A stretch of DNA of 48,521 bases from an uncultured Bacteroidota bacterium (GCA_902584445.1 CACHZY010000014.1:1-48521), one strand, 5' to 3'; counted from the stretch's first letter, positions 24,123 through 34,082 are shown. Numbers and translations are program-made. The notes: generated by a model from the sequence alone, not told the origin.

Positions 24123-25787
24123 CTATACTTTATTTTTAATGATTTGCTGAATGATAAATGCATTAAATACTGTCATTAATGCACCAATCACATTAAGCCA
24201 AAGGAAGCTGACCCAGTCACTGTAGAATACAATCAATACTATAATTTCAGATATAATAGCAGCTATGAAAATAGCATTTTCCTTTATTGATTTGTTAAAG
24301 ATGGCAACAAGAAAAATTCCTAAAATTGTTCCATAAAAGAGTGACCCTATGATATTTATCAATTGAATAAGGTTTTCAAATAAGTTACCTATTAAGGCAA
24401 AAGCTATTGAGATTACACCCCAAACTAGCGTAAATGCTTTTCCAGCCCAGACATAGTGTTTTTCTTTGAGATCGGATTTATAACGTTTATAGATATCAAC
24501 TAAAGTTGTGGCTGATAATGCGTTAATTTCTGATGCTGATGAGCTCATTGCTGCAGATAAAATTACCGCTATTAAAAGACCTATTAAGCCTTGTGGTAAA
24601 TAATTTAAAATGAAATATATAAAGACATAGTCCTTATCGTTTGCCTCGACTTTAGGTTCAATTTTTTCGATTAATTTTTTTGCTTCTTTTCTATTTTTCT
24701 CGGCTTTTTTCTCCAGTTTAAGATATTGACTCTGTAATTGGTGGTTAATAAAGAAATCCTTTTGTTTTAGATGTTTTTGCTTCTCTAAATGTATAATTTC
24801 ATTGGCAGTTACTATTGCATTAAAATCCTCTCGTTTATCAGTCTCTTTAACTTTTTCTATCACATAGGGATTAAAATTTATTGGAGTTTTTTCATATTGA
24901 AAAAAGATAAATACCAAAACTCCAATTAGAAGGATGAAGAATTGCATTGGTATTTTTAGAAAGCCATTCATGATCAAACCCCTTTGGCTTTCCAGGAGTG
25001 ATTTCCCAGAGAGGTATCGTTGTACTTGACTTTGGTCTGTTCCAAAGTAAGATAATGACAAAAATAGACCACCCGTTATACCACTCCAAAATGTGTATCG
25101 GTTATCAAGATCAAAGCTAAAATCTAAGATATCGAGTTTGTCATTCATACCAGCCAATTGAAGAGCATTTGAAAATGTAAGATTCTCGGGTAGAGATCTA
25201 ACAATAAAAATAAATGCAGCCATCATCCCAAAAAAAATAATAAACATTTGTTGTTTTTGCGTAACATTGACAGCCTGTGTTCCACCAACCAATGTATAAA
25301 GGATTACCAATAGACCGATGATGACCACTAAAACTTTCGTGTTCCAACCTAAAACAACACTAAGAATTATTGCCGGAGCATATATGGTAATTCCTGCTGC
25401 CAATCCACGCTGAATCAAAAACAGGATAGCGGTGAGTGTTCTTGTTTTAAAATCAAACCTCTTCTCCAAAAACTCATAGGCCGTAAATACCTTTAGCTTG
25501 TGATATAACGGCAGAAAGAATACACAGATAATAATCATCGCAAAAGGCAATCCAAAATAAAACTGTAAAAAACCCATTCCATCGTTAAATGCTTGCCCTG
25601 GGGTAGATAAGAAAGTAATAGCGCTGGCCTGAGTGGCCATGACAGATAGCCCAACGGTGAACCAAGATGCCTGATTACCTCCTTTGATGTAATCTTTTAT
25701 ATTTTTATGAGAATTGTTTTTCCATATCCCGTAGGCAATTATAAAAATTAATGTTAAGGACAAAACAACCCAATCAATCAGCACCAT
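24123..25787 (-). CDS. Sodium:solute symporter (SSS family) with a charged cytosolic insert
   Basis: A 554-residue inner-membrane symporter with about 13-14 helices. The first helices carry 'GIWKNNSHKNIKDYIKGGNQ' and 'WFTVGLSVMATQASAITFLS' (the Na+-site signature), later 'SYFGTDQSQVQRYLSG' and 'AVILSAAMSSSASEINALSAT' (split) are conserved. Between two helices lies a polar insert of about 85 residues (roughly 310-395) rich in Lys and Glu with coiled-coil character, unusual for the family as I know it. Start is ATG 25787, since the frame upstream opens only with TTG. It is downstream of a PIG-L deacetylase gene, a frequent Flavobacteriia pairing, so a sugar-like product may be imported. Confidence 0.9.
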   Translation of the reverse strand: MVLIDWVVLSLTLIFIIAYGIWKNNSHKNIKDYIKGGNQASWFTVGLSVMATQASAITFLSTPGQAFNDGMGFLQFYFGLPFAMIIICVFFLPLYHKLKVFTAYEFLEKRFDFKTRTLTAILFLIQRGLAAGITIYAPAIILSVVLGWNTKVLVVIIGLLVILYTLVGGTQAVNVTQKQQMFIIFFGMMAAFIFIVRSLPENLTFSNALQLAGMNDKLDILDFSFDLDNRYTFWSGITGGLFLSLSYFGTDQSQVQRYLSGKSLLESQRGLIMNGFLKIPMQFFILLIGVLVFIFFQYEKTPINFNPYVIEKVKETDKREDFNAIVTANEIIHLEKQKHLKQKDFFINHQLQSQYLKLEKKAEKNRKEAKKLIEKIEPKVEANDKDYVFIYFILNYLPQGLIGLLIAVILSAAMSSSASEINALSATTLVDIYKRYKSDLKEKHYVWAGKAFTLVWGVISIAFALIGNLFENLIQLINIIGSLFYGTILGIFLVAIFNKSIKENAIFIAAIISEIIVLIVFYSDWVSFLWLNVIGALMTVFNAFIIQQIIKNKV

Positions 25788-25875
25788 CAATTAAAAATTT
25801 TCATGAAAAAATAAAAAAAGGTCCAAAACCCAAATTGCGTTAATAATAATAAACAGTAAATCTGACTAAACCCCC

Positions 25876-28347
25876 TCATTTATTTGCAATTAGGTTAAAA
25901 AATAGGCGATAGGCTCCTGGGACACCTGCAGGAAGTTGCCTAAAGAAACTTAATCCTGTATACACTACTTTTCCTTGCCCATAATTGGCCACCAATAAAG
26001 CTCCTCTTTTTGGTTGTTCTCCAGGATCGCTCATTTCAAATAATGGAGAAAAGTTTTTATCCCATTGTTTTGGAAAGTATAGACCTCTTTCTTGAACCCA
26101 TCCCTCAAAGTCTTCCAAACTTATTTTATTTGGATAATTAAGTAAAGGGTGTTTGCTATCTAACATCTTTACTTTTGAATTTTCGTCAGTAATACGATCT
26201 CTTGATAGCTCAATGCTGTAGGGGGTTATGGTTCCGGTTTTTAAACCTCTACTCGTGTTGTATTGAATCAATAAGTTTCCACCTTGATGTACATATTTCC
26301 AAAGCACATTTTTTTTGTAGGAAAGAGATTCATGAACATTGAATGCTCGAATACCTAATATAACAGCATCGAAAGAATTTAATTTTTCAAGAGTAATGTC
26401 TTCACTATCAAATTTTTCTACAATTACCCCTACAGCTTCTATGCTTTCAGCAACATTATCACCTGCACCATTAATGTATGCTACCCTTTCGACACCTGTT
26501 TTTAAATTCAAGGCTACAGCTCGAGTAGATGATGGTTGGACCATATATTGCTGAGGAATATGGTCATAAGAAATCTCTTGAATGGCTGATTGGATTTTTT
26601 CCTTGTCATTTGTTAATTCAGGTCTTAATTGAACTACTTCTTCACTTTTCGGAGCAGTTACATTAAAAATAAATTCTTTTTCAATTCCTTTTCCATCGAT
26701 CATTACTTCTTGGTGACTTGGTTCAATAACCCATGATTCAGGTGATTTTAGACTTAATTTACCCTTGAAAGATTTACCTAAATTCTTAACTTGAACTATT
26801 ACCTTTTTCGTTTGACCTGTTCCAAATAACTGTACCGGGGTATTTAAATTAGCAGTAGCAGAAGGAAGTACTTGGAAGGCAGTTGTCACTTCTCCTTTTA
26901 CAGGATCATTTTTTCGATATTTAAGCGGTTTTTGAACCTCAATATTTTTCCCCTCAATAAGCAAGTATAATTTTAAAACTATAGGTGGAGGAGTATTTGG
27001 TAAACCAACAATTTCTTTACGATTGGTTTTATACATTCCCTTTTCTCCTTCTTGGATCAACCAGTATGGGCTACTTATGGATTCATTGATGATATGGTTA
27101 ATTTTTTTTGAGAAAACTTGATTTTTTCTCATTTGACTGCTAACTTGATATGTTTTGTTTTTCAAAACTACTTTTTTGAGTACTACTTCAGCTGAACTGG
27201 GGTTATTAATTAATAGATTTACGTCCAATGATTCGCCTTTTACACCAAAGGGAATACTTGTGTTTGCTTGAATTTCAATACCCAAACAGTTCAAGATAAT
27301 CGATTTAATTTCATTTAGCTTAATTGACCTCCAGTGTTGATCATCTATTTTGTTGATAAGATCTCTTGCTTCAAGTAGTTTTGGGACACTCTTTAGTGGG
27401 GTAGTTAAATCAAAATTAGCAATGATTTCATTAATTATTTTTTCTATATTTTTTCCTCCCCTTACCCTAGTCCAACTTGTGTTAATTCCTTCAAAAGGAT
27501 CATTTCCGATAATAGGCTGACCTTGAACCAGGGACAAATATTCAGTCCTACTCCCTAATGCAGGTGAACTACCAAAGCCCTGGGACTTATGTTGACTTCT
27601 ACTCAAAGCAGCAATTTCAGAATTACTTTTTCCAGTAAGTGGGTCATAAACCCCCATATCAATAGAAATTAATCCGGTTTTATCAGCACGATTAAAACTT
27701 TCTCTTCCCCCATAGAAGTACCATGAGGTATTGAAGAATAGTCGCTTAGGTTTCCAATTACCAGCAGCAGTATTTTCATAGAGTTTCTTAAATGCAAGAT
27801 TACTTATTACAGCCGATGCAGTATGATGACCGTGAGTGCGACCAGAACTTGCAACATTGAATCGGTTAATAATAATATCGGGCTTAAACTCATTTATTCG
27901 ATCAATGGTTTGATTGAGAATTTTATCTTTTTCCCAAAAGTCAAAAGTCTCTTCAGGGTTTTTTGAATATCCAAAATCATTTGCCATAGTGAAAAATTGT
28001 AACCCTCCATCAATTTTTCTAGCAGTAATGAGCTCCTGGGTTCTTATTAACCCGAGCCCCTCTCTTAGTTCAGGTCCTATAAGATTTTGTCCTCCATCGC
28101 CTCTAGTAAGAGATAGGTAGGCTGTCCTTGCTAGTAAGTGATTTGAAAAATAAGAAATCACTCTTGTGTTTTCATCATCAGGATGTGCTGCAAAATAGAG
28201 CACTGTTCCTAAAAAATTTAATTTCTTAATCTGTTTATAAATTTCAGCAGAGGACTGAGCCTTTAAAGTAGAAAAGGTAAAGCTCACAAAAAGAAAAAAC
28301 AATAATAAGGCAAGACGGTTGAAAAAAATGTCAAGATTTAGCTTCAT
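25876..28347 (-). CDS. PIG-L/LmbE-family deacetylase with C-terminal GATase-like domain
   Basis: An 823-residue exported protein. After a signal peptide (about 1-30, ending 'STLKA') the LmbE-like zinc domain shows 'FAAHPDDEN' (His55, Asp57, Asp58) and 'GRTHGHHTAS' (His172, His174 and His175, one the third zinc ligand). The family hydrolyses N-acetyl groups from sugars such as GlcNAc derivatives. A long middle part with Ig-like features follows, then a C-terminal alpha/beta domain of class I amidotransferase/ThuA type ('SFDAVILGIRAFNVHESL', 'GGNLLIQYNTSRG', 'QGKVVYTGLSFFRQLP'), probably for carbohydrate binding. It precedes the symporter gene, so a sugar-uptake system is plausible. Confidence 0.88.
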   Translation of the reverse strand: MKLNLDIFFNRLALLLFFLFVSFTFSTLKAQSSAEIYKQIKKLNFLGTVLYFAAHPDDENTRVISYFSNHLLARTAYLSLTRGDGGQNLIGPELREGLGLIRTQELITARKIDGGLQFFTMANDFGYSKNPEETFDFWEKDKILNQTIDRINEFKPDIIINRFNVASSGRTHGHHTASAVISNLAFKKLYENTAAGNWKPKRLFFNTSWYFYGGRESFNRADKTGLISIDMGVYDPLTGKSNSEIAALSRSQHKSQGFGSSPALGSRTEYLSLVQGQPIIGNDPFEGINTSWTRVRGGKNIEKIINEIIANFDLTTPLKSVPKLLEARDLINKIDDQHWRSIKLNEIKSIILNCLGIEIQANTSIPFGVKGESLDVNLLINNPSSAEVVLKKVVLKNKTYQVSSQMRKNQVFSKKINHIINESISSPYWLIQEGEKGMYKTNRKEIVGLPNTPPPIVLKLYLLIEGKNIEVQKPLKYRKNDPVKGEVTTAFQVLPSATANLNTPVQLFGTGQTKKVIVQVKNLGKSFKGKLSLKSPESWVIEPSHQEVMIDGKGIEKEFIFNVTAPKSEEVVQLRPELTNDKEKIQSAIQEISYDHIPQQYMVQPSSTRAVALNLKTGVERVAYINGAGDNVAESIEAVGVIVEKFDSEDITLEKLNSFDAVILGIRAFNVHESLSYKKNVLWKYVHQGGNLLIQYNTSRGLKTGTITPYSIELSRDRITDENSKVKMLDSKHPLLNYPNKISLEDFEGWVQERGLYFPKQWDKNFSPLFEMSDPGEQPKRGALLVANYGQGKVVYTGLSFFRQLPAGVPGAYRLFFNLIANK

Positions 28348-28443
28348 TCTTAATTTAATTTAAACACGTAAATTGATAATTATCGTTTTGATTTAAAATC
28401 AAGAAGATTAAAAACAAATTACAATTTTGTTTTATCATATGAT

Positions 28444-29028
28444 TTATGTTTGGGTTAAAAGTTTAATCCGTTCGCTAACTTGTGATAGAGGTAAACCGAC
28501 TACGTTTGTGTAACTACCCACTAATTTTATGATCCCAATTTCACCAATCCAATCCTGAATTCCATAAGCTCCTGCTTTATCGAGCGGAGGTTGGATTCTG
28601 ATATAGTGTTCTATTTCATCAGTAGTTAAATCTCTAAATTGAACATTGGTAATTTCAGATATAATATCAAATTTATTATGAGTTAAAAAACCTACTGCGG
28701 TAATGACTTGGTGGGATTTACCTGACAAAAATCTTAGCATTTCTTTTGCCTTTTCAATATCATTGGGTTTCCCCAAGCATTGGTCTTCACACCATACGAC
28801 CGTGTCTGCCGTCACAAAAATTTGTTTTGGAACAATTATTTTTTTGAAAGGTTGACTTTTTTTATTTACAATGTATTCAGGAATTTCAATACCTTTTAAA
28901 TGTGAAGGAAAAGATTCATCAACTGGGTAAACTTCAATTTTAAAAGGAATCCCCAATTTTTCAAAAAATGCTTTTCTTCTTGGGGATTCAGAGGCTAAAA
29001 TTACCTCGTATCCGTTTAACTTATACAT
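28444..29028 (-). CDS. maf: Maf-like nucleoside triphosphate pyrophosphatase
   Basis: Maf proteins hydrolyse nucleoside triphosphates such as dTTP, UTP and modified nucleotides to monophosphates, a house-cleaning role. The 194-residue protein starts with the signature 'VILASESPRRKAFFEKLGI' and carries 'VTADTVVWCEDQCLGKPND', 'LRFLSGKSHQVITAVGF' and the C-terminal 'DKAGAYGIQDWIG', all typical. It is cytoplasmic. It lies 3 nt from KdsC and belongs to the DUF2520-kdsC-maf operon known from Flavobacteriia. The symbol is used in the broad sense (YhdE/YceF group). Confidence 0.94.
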   Translation of the reverse strand: MYKLNGYEVILASESPRRKAFFEKLGIPFKIEVYPVDESFPSHLKGIEIPEYIVNKKSQPFKKIIVPKQIFVTADTVVWCEDQCLGKPNDIEKAKEMLRFLSGKSHQVITAVGFLTHNKFDIISEITNVQFRDLTTDEIEHYIRIQPPLDKAGAYGIQDWIGEIGIIKLVGSYTNVVGLPLSQVSERIKLLTQT

Positions 29029-29031
29029 TAT

Positions 29032-29559
29032 TTAGTATTTATTCTTTATTACAAAGTCCCATTTACCTTGAACCCTAAGTACTTGTTCAATTATTTCTCT
29101 AACACAACCCTCACCCCCATTTTTGTGCGAAACGTAATCAACAAATTGCTTTACATCTGTTGCAGAATCATTTGGACATGTGGATACTCCTGCAAGTTCC
29201 ATCACCGGAAGATCTGGTACATCGTCACCCATGTATAATACTTGATCAGGGTTAATTTTAAATTTCCCAAGGAAATCCTTAAAAGCAGTTTTTTTTTCAT
29301 GAATGCCTAGATAAACTTTGTCAACCCCAAGAAGTTCTAGTCTGTTTTTAACCCCTTGATTTGTTCCTCCTGATATAATGCCTATTTTAAACCCTTTATT
29401 TAGTGCATACTTGAGAGCAAAACCATCCTTTGTATCCATCATTCGATACATCTCTCCCTCTGTTGTGACCATTATTTTTCCATTGGTTAAAACGCCATCT
29501 ACATCAAAAATGAAGGCAGTAATATCGTTTAAAAGTATTTTATAGTTTTTTTTACTCAT
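29032..29559 (-). CDS. kdsC: KDO 8-phosphate phosphatase (HAD family)
   Basis: A 175-residue HAD-superfamily phosphatase with 'FIFDVDGVLTNG' (Asp19 and Asp21 are the nucleophile and acid), 'IGIISGGTNQGVKNR' as motif II and 'VLYMGDDVPDLPVMELAG' as motif IV. This is the compact KdsC form, which makes KDO from KDO 8-phosphate for lipopolysaccharide core synthesis; HAD enzymes of this size can also act on other sugar phosphates. Its N-terminus overlaps the DUF2520 stop by 8 nt, and Maf follows by 3 nt, so the three genes are co-transcribed. Confidence 0.9.
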   Translation of the reverse strand: MSKKNYKILLNDITAFIFDVDGVLTNGKIMVTTEGEMYRMMDTKDGFALKYALNKGFKIGIISGGTNQGVKNRLELLGVDKVYLGIHEKKTAFKDFLGKFKINPDQVLYMGDDVPDLPVMELAGVSTCPNDSATDVKQFVDYVSHKNGGEGCVREIIEQVLRVQGKWDFVIKNKY

Positions 29560-30304
29560 GTCTTTTTTTAATTGAGTCGGTTAAGCCAAGATATATTTTT
29601 TTAATTCCTTCATCAGATAATAAATTTAGGTGTTTATTAATCGTTTTATTGTCCTTCCTTTTTGCTGGGCCAGTCTGGGAATTTCTTGCTCCAATTTCAA
29701 TTGCATTTTTATGAGTTTCTTCAATTATTTTATGAAAAATAGCAAATGGAATGCCATGGTTTTGAGCAATTTTTTCTCCAAGTTCTATAAGGTGATTCCC
29801 GAAATTATTAATAATTACTGCAATTAGGTGAACATAAGATCTTTTTTGAGAATTCATTTCAATGGGCTTTCCCCCAATTTTGAGAACTAAATCTTGAAGT
29901 AACTTGAAATCATTTTTATTCTTTGTTTCAATGAGAAAGGGAAGTTTATTGAAAGTTGCTAGGGGCATATTTGAAAAGGTTTGGATAGGGTAAAGTACAC
30001 CTTTTTTGGAATTGCATAATAACTCATCTATTGCAATTGAACCTGAGCAATGAACAACGAGAGCTGAAGTTTTAATTTTTGCACTCATTTTCGCTATTTC
30101 ATCGTCAGATATAGCAATCAAATAAATATCTGCGGGTTTTAAGTCTGAAATCTTATCCGTAATAGAAATTTTATTTTCGAAAGATCTTATTTTCTTAGGT
30201 TTTCTACTATACCATTGTATTAAATCTACCCCACTGGAAATATCAAATATTTTTTGAAAATTCATTGCCAAATTTCCAGCACCAATAAGCACCACTTTAA
30301 TCAT
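29552..30304 (-). CDS. DUF2520 / Rossmann-like protein (NADP-binding)
   Basis: A 250-residue protein with an N-terminal Rossmann motif 'VVLIGAGNLAMNF' followed by a C-terminal DUF2520 helical domain ('YVHLIAVIINNFGNHLIELGE', 'HKNAIEIGARNSQTGPAKRKD'). The family resembles pyrroline-carboxylate reductase and related F420/NADP oxidoreductases but has no known substrate. ATG 30304 is chosen over a TTG at 30310 because it places the usual three residues before the Rossmann strand. It is the first gene of a DUF2520-kdsC-maf operon, and lies divergent from the cytochrome c biogenesis gene. Confidence 0.87.
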   Translation of the reverse strand: MIKVVLIGAGNLAMNFQKIFDISSGVDLIQWYSRKPKKIRSFENKISITDKISDLKPADIYLIAISDDEIAKMSAKIKTSALVVHCSGSIAIDELLCNSKKGVLYPIQTFSNMPLATFNKLPFLIETKNKNDFKLLQDLVLKIGGKPIEMNSQKRSYVHLIAVIINNFGNHLIELGEKIAQNHGIPFAIFHKIIEETHKNAIEIGARNSQTGPAKRKDNKTINKHLNLLSDEGIKKIYLGLTDSIKKRHE

Positions 30305-30447
30305 TCTCAAAAATACATAAAGATATCATCCTGAAATTTATTAAACTTAAATATTATAGTACAAAATAATTTATAACATTCTTTTACGGCGCTATATAGA
30401 ATAATTAATTTCGTTGTTTGAAGTTATAATAATTCGTCCTCATAAGG

Positions 30448-30455
30448 TATCTTTG
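30448..30455 (+). promoter_or_regulatory. -7 box of the ccsBA promoter
   Basis: TATCTTTG matches TANNTTTG and ends 27 nt before ATG 30483. The nearest TTG box (30418-30420) is 27 nt upstream, longer than usual, so only the -7 element is convincing. Confidence 0.5.
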
Positions 30456-30482
30456 CATTGCAAATGAAGTGTGAAGATTGAT

Positions 30483-33400
30483 ATGAAAGAAAAATTTCTA
30501 AAGTACTTATTTTCTAATCAATTAATGGCCATTTTATTCGTCGCCTTTTCCACGGCTATGGGCTTTGGCACCTTTATTGAAAGTTGGTATAGCACGGATA
30601 CCGCTAAAATTTGGGTATACAACGCGTGGTGGTTTGAGCTCATTTTAGCCCTATTTATGATTAATTTTTTTGGCAATATTTTTAAATACCGATTATTAAG
30701 AAAAGAAAAATGGGCCATCTTAATGATTCATCTGTCTTTTATTTTAATTATTGCAGGAGCATTTATTACTCGGTATTTTGGATATGAAGGTGTTATGCCG
30801 ATTAGAGAGGGTATCTCTGAAAATTCCTTTCTATCTGAAAAAACCTACTTGACTTTATTTGTTGAAGGAGATATAGATGGCGTTGCTCAACGAAAAACAT
30901 TGGAAAAGGATTTTCTGTTTTCGGAGTATGTAAATAATTCTTTTTTATGGGAAAATGAATTTAACGGTCAATCCTTTTCAATTGGTTTTCAAGATTTCTC
31001 TGAAGATGTAAGCGAACAACTTGTGCTTGATGATTCTGGGGATCGTTACATTAAAATAGTTGAATCCCAAGATGGCACTAGACATGATCATTATCTCAAA
31101 GAAGGTGAGGTTACAAATATTCACAACTTACTTTTTACGTTAAACAATCCGATATCAGGAGCTATAAATATTAGATCAGTTGGTGGTTTACATTATATAA
31201 CTACGCCATTTGACGGTAATTTTATGAGAATGGCTGATCAGATAACAGGAGAAGTTTTTAAAGGAAATGAACAAGAATTACAGTTTAGATCACTGTATAA
31301 TTTAAGTGGTTTTCAGTTTGTAATCCCTGAACCCCCATTAAGAGGTAAGTTTGACTGGATAAAAGCCAAGGAAGGAGATCCTGGTGTCCAAGATGCACTT
31401 AAATTGAAGGTCCAAACCAATGGTATTTCTGATTCATTAACTTTATTAGGAGGTAAGGGAATAGTAAATAATATGAAAAAAATTAAGATTGGAGAACTTG
31501 ACTTCTATTTTAAGTATGGTTCTAAAAAATTGGAGCTTCCATTTTCAATAAAACTGAATGATTTTATTGCAGAAAAATATCCTGGCACTGAAAAAAGTTA
31601 TTCTTCTTTTATGAGTAAAGTTTCAGTAAAAGACATTAAACCCTTTGATTACGATATTTATATGAATCATGTTTTAGATCATAAGGGATATAGATTTTTT
31701 CAAGCTTCTTTTGATCCGGATGAGAAAGGAACTGTTTTATCAGTTAATCATGATTTTTGGGGGACTTGGGTCACTTATGTGGGATACATTTTATTGTATT
31801 TGAGTATGATAGGGATTTTCTTCATTGGAAAAACACGGTTTAAAGAACTCTCTAAATCATTAGAAAAAATTAAACAGAAAAAAAAGCAGTTTCTTTCCTT
31901 GATTTCCTTAATATTTTTATCAAACATAAATGCCCAAAACCATAATCTAAGCCTTACAAATAATTTTAATTTTGATTCGGTTATTAATGCCAATGCAATT
32001 AATGCAGTTCATGCCCAAAAATTTGGACGATTAGTTATACAAGATTTAGGAGGTCGAATGAAACCTGCTAATACATTTTCTTCTGAGCTACTTAGAAAAG
32101 TCAGTAAAAAAGATTCTTATGGGGATCTTAATTCAGACCAGGTGATGATGTCTATTATTGAAAGTCCCGCTTTGTGGTATAATATTCCTCTAATTTATTT
32201 AAAACGAGGCAATGATAGCATTAGAAATATCGTTGGAGTAAGTGAAAAAGATAAATATGTTTCTTTGGTATCTTTTTTTGATAATCAGGGTAATTATAAA
32301 ATTGCCTCTCAATTAGAAAATGCCTATCGTGCAGCTGTTCCAAATCAGTTTCAGAAAGATTTCATAGAAGTGGATCGAAGAGTTAACTTGTTTTATTCAG
32401 CCCTTGAAGGTAAGGTTTTACGAGTATTTCCAATTCCAGGTGATTCTTCAAAAAAATGGGTTTCTTTTCCTGAGCTCAATGAAGTAAACTTCAGAGGTAA
32501 GGACTCATTATATGTACATAATATCTTACCATTGTATTTTAACTCACTTCGTTTGGCCAAAGATGATGGGGATTACTCACAGGCTGATAACTTGTTGGAA
32601 AGTTTAGAAGGTTTTCAACGAAAATACGGAGCAGATATACTACCATCAGAAAAAAAAATCAATGCTGAAATTCTATATAATCGCTACGATATTTTTAAAA
32701 AATTATTTAGTTGGTATCTTTATGCAGGGTTACTTCTTTTTTTAATACTAATCTTTCAGATTTTTAAACCAGTAAAGCTTTTAAAGTATTTTATTACTTT
32801 TTTGAAGATCAGTTTGTTATTGCTTTTTGTACTTCATACTGGAGGTTTGGCCGCACGCTGGTTTATTTCTGGTCATGCCCCTTGGAGTGATGCCTACGAA
32901 TCCATGATTTATGTGGCTTGGGCAACTATGTTTTTTGGTTTAATTTTTGGAAGAAAATCAATGTTAACGATGGCTGCTACAGCCTTTGTATCTTCAATGA
33001 TTTTGATGATTGCTCACTGGAATTGGATGGATCCTTCTATTGCAAACTTACAACCTGTATTGGATAGCTATTGGTTGATGATTCATGTTGCAGTTATTGT
33101 GGGTAGTTATGGTCCTTTTGCTTTGGGTATGATAATTGGAGTGGTTTCATTACTTCTTATCTCTATATCAGGTAAAACTAACAAGGAAAAAATTAGTTTG
33201 AATCTAAAAGAATTGACAATTATTAATGAATTATCCATTACAGTTGGATTAATCATGTTGACCATTGGTAATTTCCTTGGAGGAATGTGGGCAAATGAAA
33301 GCTGGGGGCGTTATTGGGGGTGGGACCCAAAGGAAACTTGGGCTCTTATCAGTATTCTGGTATATGCATTTGTAATTCACATGCGTTTCGTTCCAAGTTT

Positions 33401-33614
33401 ACGCGGAAGTTGGACATTTAACTTTATGAGTATTGTTGCTTTTGCCAGTATTATGATGACTTATTTTGGAGTGAATTTTTATTTGGTTGGTCTGCATTCC
33501 TATGCTAGTGGAGAAAAGATTATTACCCCAAATTTTGTTTACTATACAGCTATTTTAGTGGCTATTTTAGGTGGAATCTCATACTGGCGTTACCAAAAGG
33601 TATTTAAATCCTAA
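30483..33614 (+). CDS. ccsBA: Fused cytochrome c biogenesis protein (CcsB/CcsA)
   Basis: A 1043-residue membrane protein for system II cytochrome c maturation: it brings heme to the outside and attaches it to apocytochrome c. The N-terminal ResB/CcsB-like half (about 1-430) has several helices, a large periplasmic region and 'FWGTWVTYVGYILLYLSMIG' (split); a soluble stretch (about 480-750) follows. The C-terminal CcsA half (about 760-1043) has helices and the heme-handling WWD-type segment 'WGRYWGWDPKETWALI' near residue 940, with conserved His residues ('ISGHAPWSDAYE', 'IHVAVIVGSYG'). ATG 30483 is preferred to GTG 30471. The fusion is known in Bacteroidota. Confidence 0.93.
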   Translation: MKEKFLKYLFSNQLMAILFVAFSTAMGFGTFIESWYSTDTAKIWVYNAWWFELILALFMINFFGNIFKYRLLRKEKWAILMIHLSFILIIAGAFITRYFGYEGVMPIREGISENSFLSEKTYLTLFVEGDIDGVAQRKTLEKDFLFSEYVNNSFLWENEFNGQSFSIGFQDFSEDVSEQLVLDDSGDRYIKIVESQDGTRHDHYLKEGEVTNIHNLLFTLNNPISGAINIRSVGGLHYITTPFDGNFMRMADQITGEVFKGNEQELQFRSLYNLSGFQFVIPEPPLRGKFDWIKAKEGDPGVQDALKLKVQTNGISDSLTLLGGKGIVNNMKKIKIGELDFYFKYGSKKLELPFSIKLNDFIAEKYPGTEKSYSSFMSKVSVKDIKPFDYDIYMNHVLDHKGYRFFQASFDPDEKGTVLSVNHDFWGTWVTYVGYILLYLSMIGIFFIGKTRFKELSKSLEKIKQKKKQFLSLISLIFLSNINAQNHNLSLTNNFNFDSVINANAINAVHAQKFGRLVIQDLGGRMKPANTFSSELLRKVSKKDSYGDLNSDQVMMSIIESPALWYNIPLIYLKRGNDSIRNIVGVSEKDKYVSLVSFFDNQGNYKIASQLENAYRAAVPNQFQKDFIEVDRRVNLFYSALEGKVLRVFPIPGDSSKKWVSFPELNEVNFRGKDSLYVHNILPLYFNSLRLAKDDGDYSQADNLLESLEGFQRKYGADILPSEKKINAEILYNRYDIFKKLFSWYLYAGLLLFLILIFQIFKPVKLLKYFITFLKISLLLLFVLHTGGLAARWFISGHAPWSDAYESMIYVAWATMFFGLIFGRKSMLTMAATAFVSSMILMIAHWNWMDPSIANLQPVLDSYWLMIHVAVIVGSYGPFALGMIIGVVSLLLISISGKTNKEKISLNLKELTIINELSITVGLIMLTIGNFLGGMWANESWGRYWGWDPKETWALISILVYAFVIHMRFVPSLRGSWTFNFMSIVAFASIMMTYFGVNFYLVGLHSYASGEKIITPNFVYYTAILVAILGGISYWRYQKVFKS

Positions 33615-33644
33615 GTGGTATAATTATTTATATTAAAAATTAAT

Positions 33645-34079
33645 ATGAAGCAATACTATTTTTTTGTTTTTTTTATCTTATTTATAACCTGCTCAGAGAC
33701 AGAATCACCTGAGATTATTTCATCCTATGAGGCTAATAAAGAAAAATGGGAAAATGCTTCGATTCTGGATTACAGTTTTGTCTTTCAAGTTTCATGTTAT
33801 TGTACTGAAGAATATACAAGCCCTAAAGCAGTTTCAGTGAGGGATGGAAACATCGTAACAGTTAATGATTTAGCTTACAGTGAAGAAATTCATCGGGGTA
33901 TCTTTTCGATTAATGATTTATTTAAAGAAATTGAAAAAGCTTCTAACCAAAATGTAGCAGTGCTTGAAACTACTTATGATAGGTTTTATGGCTTCCCTAC
34001 TACGTTATATATTGACCGAGATGAAAGAATTGCAGATGAAGAAATGAGATATTCAATATCTGATTTTAAACCATTATAA
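33645..34079 (+). CDS. DUF6174 lipoprotein
   Basis: A 144-residue probable lipoprotein with signal 'MKQYYFFVFFILFITCSE' (lipobox ITC, Cys16). The mature part matches DUF6174: 'LDYSFVFQVSCYCTEEYTSPKAVSVRDG' (split; a pair of Cys in 'CYC') and 'VLETTYDRFYGFPTTLYIDRDERIADEE' (split). The family is of unknown function and usually small and secreted or membrane-anchored. It lies 30 nt downstream of ccsBA with no terminator in between, so the two may be co-expressed, but no functional link to cytochromes is evident. Confidence 0.82.
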   Translation: MKQYYFFVFFILFITCSETESPEIISSYEANKEKWENASILDYSFVFQVSCYCTEEYTSPKAVSVRDGNIVTVNDLAYSEEIHRGIFSINDLFKEIEKASNQNVAVLETTYDRFYGFPTTLYIDRDERIADEEMRYSISDFKPL

Positions 34080-34082
34080 TTA

